A DNA stretch of 14,898 bases, taken from positions 8,065 to 22,962 of the forward strand of contig DGEE01000067.1 in NCBI GenBank assembly GCA_002385815.1, given 5' to 3'. Shown here piece after piece: positions 6,234-13,157 of this stretch. The notes beneath the pieces were generated by a model. The model worked only from the letters and a program-made list of their open reading frames with translations, had not been told where the DNA came from and made no database searches. Every line of letters begins with the position of its first letter. The first letter of the stretch is position 1. The position numbers were made by a program, and so were the translations under genes. The DNA is from Hungateiclostridiaceae bacterium UBA3934 (lineage in GTDB: Bacteria > Bacillota > Clostridia > Acetivibrionales > DTU013).

Positions 6234-6908
6234 TCACTGCCGCTCCCAGGGAAGCCGTATATTCTTTTTCAGATAAAGTTTTTCAATGCCTTTATCTCCC
6301 TCATACCCGGACAAAACCTCCTCCATGCCGCTGACAAAACCGACAGGTATGGACAATTCAGCACTGACAGCCTCAAGTATCCGTGCAGCCTCCGCCAGTA
6401 GTTCAGGAGTACTGGCATCAAGTATGTTGGCATTGTTCACCAGCTTGTCCACTTTCAGATTCGCACTGCTCTGTATTTCCAGGATCATTTTTACGATTTC
6501 TTCTTTTGTTCTTGTCATCGGACGCCGGGTATTTACTACAAAATAATGTATATAGTCTTCGCGGACTATCTGGTCCCTGTATCTGGATACCGCTCTCGCT
6601 CCCAGATCATCCCCACCGACATCGATTATCACATTGTAGCTTCTGTCCTCAAACATACCGCTGATTTCTGCAGGCAGTGAAGGCACATCCACATTGGTAT
6701 TCGCATATATGGGTGTGATTACTTTTATGCCCTCAGCTTCAAGTGTATTTCTGGCATCGGCCGTCCTGAAAAACGGGTTCACGATATCCAAATCTATTAT
6801 GGCAGTCTTTTTGCCCTTCCCGGCAGCCTGCAGGGCATAATTGACGGCCACCTCGGTTTTCCCGCTGCCAAAGTGGCCGGTGAAAATAACTATCCTTTTG
6901 CTGAACAT
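6234..6908 (-). CDS. P-loop ATPase of the CobQ/MinD/ParA-like superfamily, function unknown
   Basis: 224 residues. Walker A is GHFGSGKTE at 11-19, classical rather than the deviant KGG-type of MinD; DLDIVNPFFR at 39-48 follows the second strand as in SIMIBI-class nucleotide hydrolases; Walker B-like NVIIDVGGDD at 92-101. The C-terminus (LYLKKNIRLPWE) is basic. A cytoplasmic ATP-dependent protein with unknown partner; similar genes occur near 2-oxoacid oxidoreductase operons in Clostridia, as far as I recall, so a cofactor or cluster-related role is possible but unproven. Start: GAGGGG lies 6 bases before the ATG at 6908; an ATG 12 codons upstream has no such site. It is 49 bases after tcdA and probably in that transcript. 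The oxidoreductase operon beyond it has its own promoter. Confidence 0.78.
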   Translation of the reverse strand: MFSKRIVIFTGHFGSGKTEVAVNYALQAAGKGKKTAIIDLDIVNPFFRTADARNTLEAEGIKVITPIYANTNVDVPSLPAEISGMFEDRSYNVIIDVGGDDLGARAVSRYRDQIVREDYIHYFVVNTRRPMTRTKEEIVKMILEIQSSANLKVDKLVNNANILDASTPELLAEAARILEAVSAELSIPVGFVSGMEEVLSGYEGDKGIEKLYLKKNIRLPWERQ

Positions 6909-6957
6909 CCGATTCCCCTCGATTCTTCCAAGTATATATTGCAAAGTGTTTTTCAGC

Positions 6958-7725
6958 TCATTTGCCTGGCTTGATCCCTGCCAGATCGCGTATCACTTCC
7001 CCGGCGATCATGAGTCCTGCCACAGGTGGTACGAAAGAAGTGCTTCCTGGTATTCTCTTTTTGGTTTCAGGCTTTACTCCGCTGCATTTCGGACATGTGC
7101 AGCAGTCATCCCCATTAGACTGGTCTGTCTTCAGTGGCTCTGCCGGCACTTCATCCGAAAAAACCACCTTGAGGGATGTGATGCCTCTGGCTCTGAGCTC
7201 TCTTCGCATCACTCTTGCCAGCGGGTCTGTGGTGGTTTTGCTGATATCTGTTATCACTATCCTGGAAGGATCCAGCTTATTGCCCATCCCCATACTGCTT
7301 ATGACAGGTATGCCTTTTTCTTTTGCCCTGACCACGATGTCGAGCTTGGCAGCAACGGTGTCAACAGCATCCACTATATAGTCGATCCTGCCTTCCAGCA
7401 ATCCGCCGGCAGTCTCAGGCAAATAAAAAAGTTGATGTATCTCAACCTCAGCTCCGGGATTGATATCCAGTATCCTTTCCTTCATGACTTCGACCTTGGG
7501 CTTCCCAATGGTCTTTCTGGTCGCATGTATCTGCCTGTTGAGATTGGTCAGGCATATATAATCATCGTCCACCAGGATGAATTTCCCCACGCCGCCGCGA
7601 ACCAATCCTTCAATGACAAAGCTCCCAACTCCGCCTGCTCCAAATACAGCCACTCTTGACCCGGCCAGTTTCCCCAATGCTTCCGGTCCGACCAGCATCT
7701 CAAATCTTGAAAACGCATGCTGCAT
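6958..7725 (-). CDS. tcdA: tRNA threonylcarbamoyladenosine dehydratase (TcdA/CsdL)
   Basis: 255 residues of the E1/ThiF/MoeB superfamily. N-terminal TcdA signature RFEMLVGPEAL at about 7-17, nucleotide-binding GAGGVGS at 29-35, acidic Asp53-55, the conserved NLNRQ at 61-65, DAVDT at 119-123, and the C-terminal GSTSFVPPVAG at 227-237. A Cys cluster (Cys208, 209, 211, 214; CCTCPKC) is inserted before that motif, as in many clostridial relatives, and may bind zinc. The enzyme uses ATP to cyclise the t6A base at position 37 of ANN-decoding tRNAs to ct6A. The ATG overlaps the stop codon of the upstream gene (TAATG), so translation is probably coupled; no strong own ribosome site is visible. Confidence 0.94.
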   Translation of the reverse strand: MQHAFSRFEMLVGPEALGKLAGSRVAVFGAGGVGSFVIEGLVRGGVGKFILVDDDYICLTNLNRQIHATRKTIGKPKVEVMKERILDINPGAEVEIHQLFYLPETAGGLLEGRIDYIVDAVDTVAAKLDIVVRAKEKGIPVISSMGMGNKLDPSRIVITDISKTTTDPLARVMRRELRARGITSLKVVFSDEVPAEPLKTDQSNGDDCCTCPKCSGVKPETKKRIPGSTSFVPPVAGLMIAGEVIRDLAGIKPGK

Positions 7726-9215
7726 TACTGATTACCGTCCTCTATCAATGTTATGACCCAACTTGTACCCCGTCTTTCCATCCTGGCCTTCATCAACTGA
7801 CTGAACTGCGATTCAGCAGTCAGTCCAATGGCATGCTGATAACTGATTACAGCCGTGTTTTCATCAGGCATCTGAACATCTGCCAGACTGTCGAACCTGG
7901 CCGCTCTGAGCAGCTCAGCGTACATGGAAGCATCGCCCTGCGCATCTATATCTGACTTATGTATCTCACTTACACCAAACTGCGTCAGGATACCCATCCT
8001 CAGCACAAAATCATCACCGAGCATGAGCATGGCTTTGTGATAATCGGCATCGGATCCGAGATATCTGTAGAACGACATGAGCTGCTCAACGGGATCACCT
8101 GCCTCCGTCAGGTCTTCGTCCCCCGGGACAGATCCTGTATCATCGGGACCGCCAGGATCCATACCCTGACTGTCCCCCCCCTTGTCACTGTCCCCTTCGG
8201 AGAGCTCAGTGCCGTCAAGGTTCAGCAGCAGATCCGCTGCAATATCATAAAGAACTTCCATCTGCACGGGTTCCGCACCCGTATCGTCTTCCGGGCGTTT
8301 CTCCCGTATCAGTTTGATAATGCCTGATGTATGCCATCCCTCGAATGCGTAATCATATATAAAGCCCTCAGCACTGTTCCTCCCGATTATTGAATTGTCA
8401 GGCTTCCTGCTTCCTCTGATCAGGAATTCCAGGTTGGCACAGTCGAGCACCTCAACGATGCTCTCTTCCTGATATACGTTCATGTTCGGAGGATCAGAAA
8501 AACTATATGCAAGAAGGCTGAAATCCCTGTTGAAATACATCTTTCCATACTTTGCAGGATATGAAAAAAGCTTTTTCACCGACATGTCGCCCAGGTCTAT
8601 CACATAGAAAGAAGACTGTACGTACTGGCCCATCCCTGCCCCATTCACCATAAGGTACAACTGTCCATGTACCGGATTGAGCAGTGCCTGCCCTATGGAA
8701 TATGGGGTGTCTCCTGCCTGAAATGCTACATCTTTTTGCTGTGTACCGTCACTCTGACCGTTGCCGCCCCTGCTGCCAAAAATATCAGCAAGCTCAGGTA
8801 TCTGACCCTCATCAAGCTCATTTTCGACAGTGGCACCATCCTTATAGTACCTGAGCTTTAAAAAAGCTCTCTTATCTTTATTTTCACATAGCTGTACCGA
8901 AATGTCATATTCAGGGCTGTTATAGCTCACAGGAACATTTTCACTGAAGTTCAGCTGATCCTCCTCGCTGTCTGTATCAGATGCAACGGACCCGTCGTCG
9001 TCCTTTTGCTCTTCCCCGTCTTCTCCATCCCCTTCATCAGACAGACCCTGTTCCGTAACCGCTGTACTGTCGCCGCCTGCTTCTTCTTCCTGATTTTCCT
9101 GTTGCTGTGAGGTTTGCTTCACATGGTCCAGCAGCTTTGTATCGAAATATATGATTGCCCCTGCCAGCATCAGGATGGATACCAAAAATACGATCAATGA
9201 CTTTCTTCTTTTCAC
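7725..9215 (-). CDS. Membrane-anchored protein with acidic linkers, function unknown
   Basis: 496 residues from a GTG start. MKRRK then a hydrophobic segment (about 6-24) predicts a single anchor with the bulk outside the cell. Order after that: acidic Gln/Glu/Asp/Gly-rich linker (about 36-90); a beta-rich domain (about 95-335) with short YxxS/FYVIDLGD-type strands that could be propeller-like; a second Asp/Gly/Pro linker (about 337-375); and a C-terminal domain (about 376-496) whose YRYLGSDADYHKAMLML, SYQHAIGL and WVITLIEDG pattern recalls NTF2-like/SnoaL folds. I do not recognise the full family. Start: AGGTGG lies 5 bases before the GTG at 9215; an ATG at 9260 in the same frame has no ribosome site but cannot be excluded. 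The stop overlaps the tcdA start by one base. Confidence 0.75.
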   Translation of the reverse strand: MKRRKSLIVFLVSILMLAGAIIYFDTKLLDHVKQTSQQQENQEEEAGGDSTAVTEQGLSDEGDGEDGEEQKDDDGSVASDTDSEEDQLNFSENVPVSYNSPEYDISVQLCENKDKRAFLKLRYYKDGATVENELDEGQIPELADIFGSRGGNGQSDGTQQKDVAFQAGDTPYSIGQALLNPVHGQLYLMVNGAGMGQYVQSSFYVIDLGDMSVKKLFSYPAKYGKMYFNRDFSLLAYSFSDPPNMNVYQEESIVEVLDCANLEFLIRGSRKPDNSIIGRNSAEGFIYDYAFEGWHTSGIIKLIREKRPEDDTGAEPVQMEVLYDIAADLLLNLDGTELSEGDSDKGGDSQGMDPGGPDDTGSVPGDEDLTEAGDPVEQLMSFYRYLGSDADYHKAMLMLGDDFVLRMGILTQFGVSEIHKSDIDAQGDASMYAELLRAARFDSLADVQMPDENTAVISYQHAIGLTAESQFSQLMKARMERRGTSWVITLIEDGNQ

Positions 9216-9298
9216 ATCGACCACCTGAGTCTTCCCGGCTGCAGCAGCCGTTATTGTCATTCAGGACAAAAAATCCATCCGTTCTATATTATGTTTAT

Positions 9299-9327
9299 AT
9301 TATACAGAAAGATTTATTCATGTGCAA
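9299..9327 (-). promoter_or_regulatory. Promoter of the anchored protein / tcdA / ATPase unit
   Basis: On the minus strand TTGCAC (9322-9327), 17 bases, perfect TATAAT (9299-9304). Start near 9292, which is upstream of both candidate start codons (9260, 9215). Confidence 0.6.
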
Positions 9328-9349
9328 TTCATCACTTTCTGTGATTTTC

Positions 9350-9378
9350 TTGGCTAGCTCCGAATGGTTTGCTATAAT
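9350..9378 (+). promoter_or_regulatory. Promoter of the phosphoglycerate mutase gene
   Basis: TTGGCT (9350-9355), 17 bases, perfect TATAAT (9373-9378). Start near 9385; the leader begins with a small hairpin, AGCGG (9392-9396) and CCGCT (9403-9407), too short and without a clean T-run to be called a terminator. It is divergent from the promoter at 9299-9327. Confidence 0.62.
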
Positions 9379-9435
9379 AGGTAAAGTGATAAGCGGACAG
9401 ACCCGCTAGCTTTTACAGAATGGAGATATGACAGT

Positions 9436-10644
9436 ATGAAATATGTCGTGGTTCTTGGTGACGGAATGGCAGATTACCGAATGTCCCAACTGGGAAACAG
9501 GACACCGCTGCAATATGCACGCAAGCCCAATATCGATTTTCTTGCCGCAAATGGCGAAACAGGCATTGTCAGAACGATACCTGAGGGAGCATCCCCGGGG
9601 AGCGATACTGCCAACCTGTCTGTAATGGGCTACGATCCCATGAAATACTATACCGGCAGGTCTCCGCTTGAGGCTGTGAGCATGGGAGTCCAGCTTGCAG
9701 ATACCGATCTCGCATTCAGATGCAACCTGGTGACACTTGACATCGATGGCGATTACGAATCCGCAGTGATGATCGACTATAGTTCAGATGAAATATCCAC
9801 TTCTGAATCAACTGAGCTCATAAATGAGATCAATAAACAGCTTTCCACCAGCGACATCAGCTTCCATGCCGGTATAAGCTACAGACATTGCATGGTCTGG
9901 CATGCCGGATCCGGCTCCAGGAACCTGACGCCTCCGCACGATATACTGGAGAAAAGGATAACACCTTATCTGCCGTCAGGCGATAACAGTGACATGTTTG
10001 TCAGATTGCAGAAAAAAAGCAATGAGATCCTGACTAATCATCCGGTCAACAAATCGAGGATCTCCCGCGGGCTTCGTCCCGCCAACTCGATATGGCTCTG
10101 GGGCGAAGGCAGGAAACCCGGACTACCGGACTTTACAGCTAAATACGGGCTAAGCGGCTCTGTAGTATCAGCCGTGGATCTCATAAAAGGCATAGGTATC
10201 TGTGCCGGGCTGGACACCGTCGATGTTGCCGGTGCTACAGGCAATATAAATACTAATTTCAGAGGAAAAGCCGAAGCGGCCCTGAAGGAGCTTCAAAACG
10301 GGAAAGATTTCGTCTATATCCATATTGAAGCCCCGGACGAGTGCGGACACAGGTTCGAAATCGAAAACAAGGTCAGGTCCATCGAATTGATAGATGAACT
10401 TGTCGTAGGTGTATTGCTGGAAGGACTTGCTGCATATGATGACTTCAGCCTGATGGTGCTCCCTGATCATCCGACTCCGCTTTCGCTGAGGACCCACACA
10501 TCAGATCCGGTTCCTTATGTGATCTACAGAAAGCGCAGCGAAAAGCCGTCAGGCGTCGCCGGTTATGATGAATTCCAGGCACAGGAAACAGGTGTATACG
10601 TCGAAGAAGGCCACAAACTGATGGAGCGGTTCCTGCAGCTTTGA
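9436..10644 (+). CDS. apgM: Cofactor-independent phosphoglycerate mutase, archaeal type (ApgM-like)
   Basis: 402 residues, the normal length for the archaeal-type, 2,3-bisphosphoglycerate-independent mutase (alkaline phosphatase superfamily, COG3635). Metal and catalytic residues are visible: Asp9 (LGDGM), Ser56 in PGSDTANLSVMGYDP, Asp301 and His305 (APDECGHR), Asp344-His345 (LPDHPTP) and His354 (THTSDPVP). It would interconvert 3- and 2-phosphoglycerate in glycolysis. Some bacterial relatives have been proposed as homoserine kinase substitutes in threonine clusters, but there is no threonine gene here. GGAG lies 10 bases before the ATG at 9436. It has its own promoter and ends 12 bases from the convergent SOD-like gene, with no clear terminator between them. 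Confidence 0.93.
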   Translation: MKYVVVLGDGMADYRMSQLGNRTPLQYARKPNIDFLAANGETGIVRTIPEGASPGSDTANLSVMGYDPMKYYTGRSPLEAVSMGVQLADTDLAFRCNLVTLDIDGDYESAVMIDYSSDEISTSESTELINEINKQLSTSDISFHAGISYRHCMVWHAGSGSRNLTPPHDILEKRITPYLPSGDNSDMFVRLQKKSNEILTNHPVNKSRISRGLRPANSIWLWGEGRKPGLPDFTAKYGLSGSVVSAVDLIKGIGICAGLDTVDVAGATGNINTNFRGKAEAALKELQNGKDFVYIHIEAPDECGHRFEIENKVRSIELIDELVVGVLLEGLAAYDDFSLMVLPDHPTPLSLRTHTSDPVPYVIYRKRSEKPSGVAGYDEFQAQETGVYVEEGHKLMERFLQL

Positions 10645-10656
10645 TGGGCCTGCATC

Positions 10657-11304
10657 TCATGAAAGCCACCGTACCGGCCCCCATGGTCTGATGCTGCCGC
10701 ATGCTATCCGTTTGCCTGAATTCCCCGAAGGCTGGGTTCTGTAATCATCCGGGTTCTCATGTATTATGACGGTCCTGCCAAGAACATCTTCGACAGTGAA
10801 CCTGTCTGTCGCGAAGCACATCCTTGCTCTGCCGTTGCTTGCCACTAATACCGGAAAATCTCCTGCATGATTACCGTGAGGCTGATTTGTCGGGTTCCAG
10901 TGGCCTCCACAACCTTCAAATGGTTTTTCCGGATCTCCGATACAGCACTGACTGCCTTCATGTATGTGGAACCCAAAAGGCCCTACAGGGCTTTGGGCTC
11001 CAATGGCAGGTCTGTACGGGGGCAATCCTCTCACGTCGGCACAGACCACAGTGCCGTCAGGAGTATCAGCAAAGGTTATCAAACCTGTTATGGACGGGTA
11101 GTCAGGACCGGCAATGAGCATGGCATAAGCTGAAATGATTTTTGGCAGGCATGAGGCATTGCAGCTTTCGCGGTACAACCCGCTGAAACCTTCAGGACAA
11201 GCTGTACCTGCACCCATGGAGTACACTTTTTCCTTACTTTTTGGATACATCATGCACGGCAGCCGGGCAAAGGACATCCCGGCAGTTGGATAACAAAAAT
11301 ACAT
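10657..11304 (-). CDS. Cu/Zn superoxide dismutase family protein with Cys-rich N-terminus
   Basis: 215 residues. The C-terminal two thirds is an SOD_Cu fold (PF00080). Aligned by eye to human SOD1, all ligands are present: copper His113, His115, His135, His182; zinc His135, His143, His146, Asp149. The active-site Arg is Arg199 (GNSGKRIACG) and the disulfide pair is Cys120 or 121 with Cys202. The zinc loop is shortened (HGNHAGD). So the active site is complete, unlike some Bacillus relatives. The first 60 residues are not recognised, contain Cys4, 17, 36, 48 and 52, and give no clear signal peptide. The start is supported by GGAGGG 6 bases before the ATG at 11304. A candidate promoter and twin palindromes lie upstream. 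Superoxide dismutation is inferred; metal content and location are unknown. Confidence 0.86.
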   Translation of the reverse strand: MYFCYPTAGMSFARLPCMMYPKSKEKVYSMGAGTACPEGFSGLYRESCNASCLPKIISAYAMLIAGPDYPSITGLITFADTPDGTVVCADVRGLPPYRPAIGAQSPVGPFGFHIHEGSQCCIGDPEKPFEGCGGHWNPTNQPHGNHAGDFPVLVASNGRARMCFATDRFTVEDVLGRTVIIHENPDDYRTQPSGNSGKRIACGSIRPWGPVRWLS

Positions 11305-11369
11305 GGCAGACCCTCCGGACCCTTTTTGCTGTTCTCCAACGAGAAATCAGCAAGGCTTCATCTCACTGT

Positions 11370-11398
11370 ACTATATTATGTTAATAAGTTTGAGACAG
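11370..11398 (-). promoter_or_regulatory. Candidate promoter of the SOD-family gene
   Basis: On the minus strand CTGTCT (11393-11398), 17 bases, TATAGT (11370-11375). The -10 is good and the -35 poor, as expected for an activator-dependent promoter. Start near 11363. Read-through from gpsA is the alternative, because no T-tailed terminator is visible after gpsA. Confidence 0.38.
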
Positions 11399-11401
11399 TT
11401 C

Positions 11402-11426
11402 CTGATCAGACAGGTTCTCTGATCAG
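11402..11426. repeat. Twin CTGATCAG palindromes upstream of the SOD-family gene
   Basis: CTGATCAG at 11402-11409 and again at 11419-11426, separated by 9 bases (17 bases centre to centre). Each copy is its own reverse complement, so the pair can also fold as an 8-bp hairpin. The first copy is 3 bases upstream of the proposed -35 box. Either a tandem operator or a T-less hairpin after gpsA. Confidence 0.5.
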
Positions 11427-11447
11427 CATTTCGAGTCCGGCACCGGA

Positions 11448-12473
11448 TTACTTCCAAATATCATCAAGGTCTTCCGCTTCATGTTCACATGTCCGGTTCC
11501 TGCTCATCAGCGAAGATACGGCACTGGCAGGATCCTTGCCTTCAAACAGGATTGCATGGGCCTCAGCAGTGATAGGCATCGAAATCCCCAGTTCTCTTGA
11601 AAGCTTATATACAGGTTCAGTCGTGTATACCCCTTCCACGACCATTTTGACCTCTTCCAGGGTCTGCTCAACTGTCAGTCCCTGGCCGATGAGTATCCCG
11701 GCGCGTCTGTTCCTGCTGTGCATGCTGGTACATGTTACTATCAGGTCACCGATACCTGCAAGCCCTGAGAAGGTTTGCCTTTTGGCCCCCATTGCACATC
11801 CGAGCCTGGATATCTCGGCTATGCCCCTGGTCATCAGTGCCGCTTTTGTGTTGTCCCCGTAGCCGAGTCCGTCAGATATCCCAGCACACAGTGCTATTAT
11901 GTTCTTTATCGCCCCTCCGAGCTCTACACCGACTATGTCCGGATTGGTATAAACCCTGAATCTCGGAGACATGAACAGATCCTGTATCATTTCGGCCGCT
12001 TTCCTGCTTTCAGAAGCAGCGACATATGCAGTGGGTATGCCCTTTGAGAGTTCCTCAGCGTGACATGGCCCGGACATTGCCACAACTGTGATCCCGGGCA
12101 GTTCTTCATTAATGACCTCGGACATCCTGAGTCCGGACCCTTTTTCCAGACCTTTTGAAAAACAACTGATCAGCGACGGCTTTTGCTTTAGCGAAGCAAT
12201 GGCACTCATATTCTCTCTGACCTTCTGAGCCGGTATGACAATGATGCAGATATCCGAGAACTGCATCGCTTCTTCGAGATCATCAGTACAGCTTACACTC
12301 TGTGGTACGACCACTCCTGGAAGCTTGTCCTTCTGTTCCCTCAGATTGTTGATCATATCCACTTCGTCCCTGTATATTGACCACATCATCACATTATGCC
12401 CGTTATCGGCGAGCAGCACGGAAACTGCTGTACCCATGCTTCCCGCTCCAAGAACAGAAACATTCCTCCCCAT
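11448..12473 (-). CDS. gpsA: NAD(P)-dependent glycerol-3-phosphate dehydrogenase
   Basis: 341 residues, full length. Reduces dihydroxyacetone phosphate to sn-glycerol 3-phosphate in the cytoplasm, the head-group precursor of phospholipids. Rossmann motif GAGSMG at 9-14, FSKGLE at 105-110, SGPCHAEE at 134-141 (Cys137 where Ser is common), catalytic Lys190 in GGAIKNIIAL, then GDNTKAALMTRG at 206-217, GIGDLIVTCTS at 240-250 and SRNRRAG at 253-259. AGGAG lies 8 bases before the ATG. It starts 13 bases after plsY, whose enzyme acylates the product of this one, so the pair sits in one operon. After its stop codon there is a short TCCGGTGCCGGA palindrome but no T-run. Confidence 0.97.
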   Translation of the reverse strand: MGRNVSVLGAGSMGTAVSVLLADNGHNVMMWSIYRDEVDMINNLREQKDKLPGVVVPQSVSCTDDLEEAMQFSDICIIVIPAQKVRENMSAIASLKQKPSLISCFSKGLEKGSGLRMSEVINEELPGITVVAMSGPCHAEELSKGIPTAYVAASESRKAAEMIQDLFMSPRFRVYTNPDIVGVELGGAIKNIIALCAGISDGLGYGDNTKAALMTRGIAEISRLGCAMGAKRQTFSGLAGIGDLIVTCTSMHSRNRRAGILIGQGLTVEQTLEEVKMVVEGVYTTEPVYKLSRELGISMPITAEAHAILFEGKDPASAVSSLMSRNRTCEHEAEDLDDIWK

Positions 12474-12486
12474 GCAGATCTCTCCT

Positions 12487-13086
12487 TTATCTCTTTTTGC
12501 CGAAAGAAAATTTCGATTCTGTACCGCTCAGCAGCCGTCTGATATTTTCATGATGCTTCAGAATTATGACCAATGCTATCAGACCTGAAAAAATAAGAGT
12601 GGGAGCTTCCCTGCCCAAAACAGCAGCAGCTATCGGAAAAAGAAGGGCTGCCGTCATCGATCCCAGCGAAACATACCCTGTGAGCAGCACTATTACAATA
12701 AAAATCAGCAGAAGACCAAGCGCCACCACCCAGTCGAACATGAGCAGTACCGCAAAGGTTGTCAGGACTCCTTTACCTCCCCTGAAACGGAAAAAGACAG
12801 GCCATATATGTCCTGTTATGCATGCAGTACCACCAAGCATCCCACCAATGGGAGCACCGTATATGTAATAGCCTGCCAGCCAGGCCAGAATGCCTTTACC
12901 TATGTCTCCAAGTATCACCAGCAATGCAGCTTTTTTCCCCAGAGTTCTCAGAGTATTGGTCATACCTGCATTCCCGCTGCCGTGCTTGCGCACATCGACT
13001 TTATAGAATCTGCCTACTATCAGCGATGTGTTCAGGCTTCCCAGCAGGTATCCCGCTGCTATGGCAAGTACTGTCCTGATATACAT
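12487..13086 (-). CDS. plsY: Glycerol-3-phosphate 1-O-acyltransferase PlsY
   Basis: 199 residues, integral membrane enzyme that transfers an acyl group from acyl-phosphate to glycerol 3-phosphate, giving lysophosphatidic acid. The three family motifs are visible: HGSGNAGMTNTLR at 35-47, FRGGKGVLTT at 101-110 and HHENIRRLLSGTES at 178-191. At least five hydrophobic segments alternate with these cytoplasm-facing or active-site loops. An in-frame ATG at 13101 is itself part of the ATGGAGG ribosome site; GGAGG is 8 bases before the ATG at 13086, so this start is preferred. It lies 71 bases after der and 13 before gpsA. PlsX, which makes the acyl-phosphate, is not in the window. Confidence 0.96.
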   Translation of the reverse strand: MYIRTVLAIAAGYLLGSLNTSLIVGRFYKVDVRKHGSGNAGMTNTLRTLGKKAALLVILGDIGKGILAWLAGYYIYGAPIGGMLGGTACITGHIWPVFFRFRGGKGVLTTFAVLLMFDWVVALGLLLIFIVIVLLTGYVSLGSMTAALLFPIAAAVLGREAPTLIFSGLIALVIILKHHENIRRLLSGTESKFSFGKKR

Positions 13087-13157
13087 ATGTGGATCCTCCA
13101 TAGTATTTATTTTATCGCTGTATCTTCTCTTTCAGACCATACAGGGTCCTGCGCGGT

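Noticed and set aside
6841..7659. 272-codon plus-strand open frame opposite tcdA
   Set aside because: Antisense shadow of a clearly conserved gene; no family resemblance, no promoter or ribosome site.
10645..10690. GGGCC...GGCCC pairing between apgM and the SOD-family gene as a bidirectional terminator
   Set aside because: The loop is about 25 bases, the stem lies largely in coding sequence, and no T-run follows.
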